Positions 5,064 through 9,229 of a stretch of 9,229 nt of DNA are shown here, piece after piece. The notes below the pieces were generated by a model that saw nothing but the letters and a program-made list of their open reading frames with translations, was not told the DNA's origin and did not search any database. The DNA lies in assembly GCA_016839845.1 (NCBI GenBank), contig JAEOTL010000297.1, positions 1 through 9,229 on the forward strand, read 5' to 3'. The position numbers were made by a program, and so were the translations under genes. Position 1 is the first letter of the stretch, and each line of letters opens with the position of its first letter. The DNA is from Promethearchaeota archaeon. Lineage in GTDB: Archaea > Asgardarchaeota > Lokiarchaeia > Sigynarchaeales > SOKP01.

Positions 5064-7114
5064 TGACCCTAGTAGTCCCAAAAGAATTAGCTCATGCAAG
5101 GGAACTTATGAATCAAGCAAGATTCGGAGAAGCGCTTGAGATCGTAGAACAGTTTGAAAAGATTGAATCGCTCTCATCCAAAGATCAGCTTTTAGCACTT
5201 TTGACAAAAGCAAGAATATATAGCTATAATAATCAATTTGAAGAACAGGTAAAAATTTCAGACCTTGCGTTTCAAATGAGCCAAGATTTAGGATTAGTGC
5301 CTGAATCTATTGAGGCTCTTATCGGCAAAGCATATATTGCACATATTGGGGATCTCGATATGGCATCTACTTATGTATTAGAAGCTAAAAGAAGGCTAAA
5401 TTCTCTTGCTGATGATCCTTACACAAAGATGCTAAGAAGAGGTTTGTTACATATAAAATCTTTTATCTTGTTTTCTAAAGGTAAATTGAATGGAGCAGTA
5501 AAATCAGCACAGGAATGTCTGAAATTAACTGAAGAAGAGAAATTAGGTAATAAATTGGATCTTGCCGAAGCTTATATGCAATTAGGATGGATAAAAATAT
5601 TTCAAGTTAATCCAACTAAGGCTTCAGAGTATGCCATGAAGAGTTTAGAGTACAGAATAGATCTACACCATGCTGCTGGAATCGCGAGTTGTTATGCTTT
5701 GATAGCATATATACACCAGTTTGAAGGAGATTATGATCAAAGCATGCACTACTGTAAACAGAGTTTGTCGATTAAGGAAATCCCCAATCGAGCTAGAATT
5801 TCTGCATTAGAGACTTTATCTAATATTTATAGGGATAAGAGTGAATTGAAACGGGCTTTAAAGTATCGACACCAAGCTGTAACATTTGCCGAACAATTAA
5901 AAATCCCAAATGTAATAGCATTTAACTTATGTTCTCTGGGAGAATTGTACCTGCTTAACGATGAGAATGAAAAAGGTGTAGAATATCTTGAGAGTTGCAT
6001 GAGTCTAGCTGAAAAATGGGGTCTCCAACACCAGATGGCTCTAACACTCTGTTATCTCACAATTTTATATATTAGAGAGGAGTCTCGTGTTATAGCAAAT
6101 CGATATTTTTCTCGATTATCTGATTTATATAATCAAACAAAAAATAAACAGATGATTGAGATATACCCCTGGTATTTAGGAGCAAAAGCATTAATGATGA
6201 AAACAAGCACAAGAATGCGTGATCGCATGGAAGCCCAATCCTTGTTTAAAGAGTTGATAGATCGTGCAGGCGGAGAATGGGGAGAAGCTTTAATTTTCTC
6301 TATAGCAAATTTATGTGATCTTTTGTTAGAAGAATTATCCATGAATAATGATCCAGAAATATTGAATGAAATCATGCCACTCATTGACAAAAGCCTAGAA
6401 ATGGCGGAGGAGACACATAATTATAGATGGCTAGCTAATAGCAAATTGCTACAGGGAAAATTAGCATTAATTCAGATGAATATCGAGGAGGCGAAACAGT
6501 TCTTAACCCAAGCTCAACGTATTGCTGAACTTCATGGTCTCACCCTACTAGCACAAGAAGTTTCAAAGGAACATGATAAAGTAATTAGTCAATTAAATGA
6601 GTGGGAAGATCTTCAAAAAGCCAATGCTCCTATGTCAGAACGGATAAAATTGGCATCAACAAATGGAGTTTTAGAACGTATCCAAGGAAAGCGTGCTGTG
6701 GAACCACCAGAGTTAGTGGAAGAGGTACCAATTTTACTTCTCATTATGGACAATAGTGGTACCACATTCTTCAACCATCCTTTTATAGCAAACTGGGATC
6801 ATAGCGAACTGTTCAGCTCGTTTATGTCTGCGTTTAACATGTTCATGGACGAGATTTTTTCGAAATCTCTCGACCGTATACGAGTCGGTGATAATACCAT
6901 CCTAATACACCCTATTGAACCCTTTTTAGCGTGCTATGTTATTAAAGGTCAATCATATCCCGCATTACAAAAATTAACGAGATTTGCAGATGCTATAAGA
7001 GAAAACTCGGAAATATGGCAAGCCCTCAATAAATCCATCAAAACAAGCGAGGTACTGGAACTCGATAATCCCCCCGTGCTCAAGACGGTGATAGATGAGA
7101 TTTTTATTAAATAA
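5063..7114 (+). CDS. TPR protein with C-terminal longin/roadblock-like domain (complete paralogue)
   Basis: The product has 683 residues and is cytoplasmic, without signal peptide or membrane helices. TPR-type helical pairs fill about residues 5-365; the clearest are 168-200 (AYMQLGWIKIFQVNPTKASEY), 207-239 (IAYIHQFEGDYDQSMHYC), 247-280 and 287-320 (LGELYLLNDENEKGVEYLE). The central family segment starts at MRDRMEAQSLFKELID (385-400) and includes NIEEAKQFLTQAQRIAE (473-489) and SERIKLAS (525-532). The C-terminal domain (553-683) reads strand PILLLIMD, strand TTFFNHPF, helix 581-601, strands RIRV, TILIHPI and FLACYVIKG, helix 631-656, and the tail shared with both remnants. That order matches longin-type folds, which bind small GTPases in eukaryotes and Asgards; the function here is inferred. 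The start agrees with the paralogue at 7341. Both have the same promoter and orientation, 226 bases apart, so this is a tandem duplication rather than one operon. Confidence 0.92.
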   Translation: MTLVVPKELAHARELMNQARFGEALEIVEQFEKIESLSSKDQLLALLTKARIYSYNNQFEEQVKISDLAFQMSQDLGLVPESIEALIGKAYIAHIGDLDMASTYVLEAKRRLNSLADDPYTKMLRRGLLHIKSFILFSKGKLNGAVKSAQECLKLTEEEKLGNKLDLAEAYMQLGWIKIFQVNPTKASEYAMKSLEYRIDLHHAAGIASCYALIAYIHQFEGDYDQSMHYCKQSLSIKEIPNRARISALETLSNIYRDKSELKRALKYRHQAVTFAEQLKIPNVIAFNLCSLGELYLLNDENEKGVEYLESCMSLAEKWGLQHQMALTLCYLTILYIREESRVIANRYFSRLSDLYNQTKNKQMIEIYPWYLGAKALMMKTSTRMRDRMEAQSLFKELIDRAGGEWGEALIFSIANLCDLLLEELSMNNDPEILNEIMPLIDKSLEMAEETHNYRWLANSKLLQGKLALIQMNIEEAKQFLTQAQRIAELHGLTLLAQEVSKEHDKVISQLNEWEDLQKANAPMSERIKLASTNGVLERIQGKRAVEPPELVEEVPILLLIMDNSGTTFFNHPFIANWDHSELFSSFMSAFNMFMDEIFSKSLDRIRVGDNTILIHPIEPFLACYVIKGQSYPALQKLTRFADAIRENSEIWQALNKSIKTSEVLELDNPPVLKTVIDEIFIK

Positions 7115-7146
7115 ATAATCCCTAGTCTGACTCTCATCCCCAATTG

Positions 7147-7172
7147 GAACACCCCCATAATACCCAATACCA
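7147..7172 (+). repeat. Family flank motif, copy 3
   Basis: GAACACCCCCATAATACCC, followed by CCACCACCC, begins 33 bases after the stop of the intact TPR gene. The ACCCCCATAAT core is 37 bases after that stop, as in the remnant's flank at 4925-4950. The surrounding spacer (7115-7280) is rich in C and very poor in G on the coding strand. No gene is apparent in it. Confidence 0.55.
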
Positions 7173-7283
7173 CCACCCTCACCGCCCTCAGATTCACCCA
7201 CTTTTTTATTCTCATACCATTTGTCAGATTTCATATTTAAACTCCCTACTAGTAATACCCTTTTCCTCCCTCAGTACCAAAGG

Positions 7284-7320
7284 CTTTTAAGAAAGCTTTT
7301 CTTCCTTATTTTTAATCCAT
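7284..7320 (+). promoter_or_regulatory. Family core promoter of the TPR gene at 7341
   Basis: CTTTTAAG (7284-7291), 19 bases, then TTTAATCCA (7311-7319). Transcription is expected near A7314, giving a leader of about 26 bases with no Shine-Dalgarno and no upstream ATG. Having its own promoter implies this gene is transcribed independently of its neighbour. Confidence 0.7.
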
Positions 7321-7340
7321 TTTCTGCAAATCGAAATACA

Positions 7341-9229
7341 ATGCCTCAACAGCTTCCAGAAGAACTAGCTAATGCAAACGAGCTTATGGATCAAGCCAAA
7401 TTAGATGAAGCGCTTGAGATCATTGAACAGTTTGAGATAACTAGATCACTCTCTTCAAAAGATCACCTCAATGCTCTTCTTTTAAAAGGGAGTATACTAT
7501 CATTTAAACTCAACTTTGAAAAAGCTTTTAGAAATTATGAACTTGCATTTCAAATCAGCCAAAAACTAGGATCAATATCTGAATCCGTAGAAGCACTCAT
7601 AGGAAAGGCAAATATTATATTCATAGGAGATGTAAATAAAGGTATGTCTTATGTAGAAGAAGCCGAAAGAATAGTCAGTGAATATCGATATGATCCGACC
7701 ATTGCTGAACTTAAAAAAAGGATAAAATTTATGAAATCTTGGATCTCATTTTACAAAGGAAATTTAAATGAAGCAAAACAACTGGCTCAGGCATTTCTAA
7801 AATCTTGTAAACCAGAAGGATTTGGCAACAAGGGATATATTGCATCAGCTTATACCCTTTTATGTTATGTGTTTTTTTTTCAGGCTGATATGATTAGGGC
7901 TCAAGAATTTGTCTCCAAGAGTTTACAGATCCAAGAAGAATTAAACCTTAAAGCAGGAATTGCTCATAGCCTTTTATTATTTGGAAGAATATCTCGGGTA
8001 TTACGAGATCATAATCAAGCGTTAAAATACATTAAAAAAAGTCTATCTATTGAGCAAATTACTAATTACAATAAAGTCCAGGGATTAGTTGCTTTAGCAC
8101 AAGTTTACTATGTGAAAAATGATATAAATCGGGCACTAAAGTATGCAAAAAAGGCAGTCAATATTGCAGAAGAAGAAAGGTTCATGGATTATTTAGTAGG
8201 AAGTTTACTCGAAACTGCATATTACCTTAGAATAAAAGGGGAAGATGATCTCGCAATTGAATATGCCGAACGTATACTGCAAGTCATTGAAAAATGGGAT
8301 CTCGCTATGCCACAATTTATCGGCTATGCGCTTTCCCTCCTGATTTTTACATACATTGACAAAAACCAGCGTGAAAAAGCTAAAAATTACCTCATACGTT
8401 CTTCTAAGTTATATAATCAAACAAAAAAAGAGGGAGAGATTAACACATCTGCCATGTATTTAACCAGTTATTTGTTCCCCAAAGCATATTTAATGAAAAC
8501 CAGTACAAGGATGCGGGATCGCGTAGAAGCTCAAAAATTATTTAAAGAGTTGATTGATCAATTTCCCACATTGCCGCGTTACGAAGGACCCCAAGTAGAA
8601 GATGCTATAATGTTCTCTATAGGTAACTTATGCGATCTTCTAATAGAAGAATTATCAATGTTCAATGATCTAGAGATTTTAGACGAAATTACTCCACTTA
8701 TTTCAAAAGGATTAGAACTCGCTGAAAAGGAAGGTAACTATGGTTGGTTGGCTGCCATGAAATTGTTACAAGCAAAATTCGCATTAATCAGAATGAATAT
8801 TGAAGAAGCGAAAACTTTGTTTTTAGAAGCTCAACGTATTGCTGAATTACTTGATCTTACCTTCTTAGCATGGGGAATTTCCTTCGAGCATGATAAATTT
8901 CTGGAACAGATTGACCTCTGGAAAAAACTTAAGAAAGAGAATGCTCCTTTTTCTGAACGGATAAAACTAGCCTCAACCAAAAGAGTTTTGGAGCATGTTC
9001 AAGGAAAGAGTATGATAGAACCTCCCGAAGAGGTCGACGAGGAACCAATAATACTCCTTATTATGGACAAGAGTGGTCTTTTGTACTTTAACCACCCTTT
9101 TGTGCCGAATTGGGATCATAGTGATACATTTAGCTCCTTCATGTCTGCCTTTAATACATTTAGCACCGAAATCTTTTCAAAATCTATTGATCGTATACGG
9201 ATTGAAGAAAATACCATCCTTATGCAACC
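7341..9229 (+). CDS. TPR protein with C-terminal longin/roadblock-like domain (partial, 3' end beyond the window)
   Basis: An ATG at 7341 opens a frame that stays open to the right edge, with 629 full codons. The N-terminus (ELANANELMDQAKLDEALEI) matches that of the gene at 5063 (ELAHARELMNQARFGEALEI), which fixes the start in both. TPR helices fill about residues 8-370. The central family segment follows from STRMRDRVEAQKLFKELID (388-406), with NIEEAKTLFLEAQRIAE and SERIKLAS further on. The C-terminal domain begins near 567 (EEPIILLIMD, then LLYFNHPFVPNWDHSD and a helix FSSFMSAFNTFSTEIFSKS); the window ends just after ENTILMQ. By alignment to the 683-residue neighbour about 68 residues are missing, for a full length near 697. 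It is slightly longer than the neighbour because of small insertions around residues 365-380 and 407-420. It is cytoplasmic, with the same inferred GTPase-linked scaffold role. Confidence 0.9.
   Translation, partial: MPQQLPEELANANELMDQAKLDEALEIIEQFEITRSLSSKDHLNALLLKGSILSFKLNFEKAFRNYELAFQISQKLGSISESVEALIGKANIIFIGDVNKGMSYVEEAERIVSEYRYDPTIAELKKRIKFMKSWISFYKGNLNEAKQLAQAFLKSCKPEGFGNKGYIASAYTLLCYVFFFQADMIRAQEFVSKSLQIQEELNLKAGIAHSLLLFGRISRVLRDHNQALKYIKKSLSIEQITNYNKVQGLVALAQVYYVKNDINRALKYAKKAVNIAEEERFMDYLVGSLLETAYYLRIKGEDDLAIEYAERILQVIEKWDLAMPQFIGYALSLLIFTYIDKNQREKAKNYLIRSSKLYNQTKKEGEINTSAMYLTSYLFPKAYLMKTSTRMRDRVEAQKLFKELIDQFPTLPRYEGPQVEDAIMFSIGNLCDLLIEELSMFNDLEILDEITPLISKGLELAEKEGNYGWLAAMKLLQAKFALIRMNIEEAKTLFLEAQRIAELLDLTFLAWGISFEHDKFLEQIDLWKKLKKENAPFSERIKLASTKRVLEHVQGKSMIEPPEEVDEEPIILLIMDKSGLLYFNHPFVPNWDHSDTFSSFMSAFNTFSTEIFSKSIDRIRIEENTILMQ

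Noticed and set aside
6133..6390. Minus-strand frame of 85 codons inside the complete TPR gene
   Set aside because: It lies antisense to the conserved central segment and has no start signals; it is a shadow of the real gene.
6949..7234. Two overlapping minus-strand frames across the 3' end of the complete TPR gene, one starting MKSDKWYENKKVGE and rich in Gly
   Set aside because: Most of each frame is antisense to well-conserved TPR coding sequence. The Gly-rich part comes from the C-rich spacer read backwards. Similar antisense words (YYGDV) near 4925 are explained by DNA homology of the flanks.

Overview
The window looks like chromosomal DNA of an Asgard (Promethearchaeota, Lokiarchaeia-like) archaeon. 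It is AT-rich, with archaeal TATA-type promoters and oligo-T termination. It is dominated by large TPR proteins whose C-terminal domain I recognise, from memory only, as typical of Asgard genomes. No rRNA, tRNA, CRISPR array, transposase or plasmid gene is visible.

Layout, left to right. (1) A membrane protein gene on the minus strand runs off the left edge (1-357). (2) An apparently non-coding spacer (358-725) ends in a 13-nt oligo-T terminator for the next gene. (3) A small ferredoxin-fold-like protein lies on the minus strand (726-1052), with its own Shine-Dalgarno and TATA box. (4) A plus-strand 3' remnant of a TPR gene (1142-1327) abuts an intact convergent TPR gene on the minus strand (1348-3096). 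(5) A short-chain dehydrogenase/reductase with an unusual C-terminal extra domain lies on the minus strand (3334-4662). (6) A second plus-strand TPR-gene remnant carries an in-frame TAG (4774-4893). (7) Two tandem full-size TPR paralogues follow on the plus strand: 5063-7114 is complete, and 7341 onward runs off the right edge inside its C-terminal domain.

The main theme is one multigene family: three real genes and two 3'-end relics within 9 kb. Each protein has an N-terminal TPR array, a conserved central segment (R-x-R-D-R...LFKE-x-ID) and a C-terminal domain of about 130 residues. I predict this domain to have a longin/roadblock-like fold (beta-beta-alpha-beta-beta-beta-alpha), the type that partners small GTPases in Asgard archaea and eukaryotes. 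That fold assignment is inference.

All three intact genes, on both strands, share one core promoter: CTTTTAAG, exactly 19 nt, then TTTARTCCA. This places a TATA box the expected distance from a conserved initiator, so the family appears to be co-regulated. The relics keep only the last 30-60 codons, and one keeps its 3' flank with unchanged spacing. This suggests repeated duplication followed by deletion or recombination between copies. The dehydrogenase and the small protein have separate promoters and no evident link to the TPR genes.
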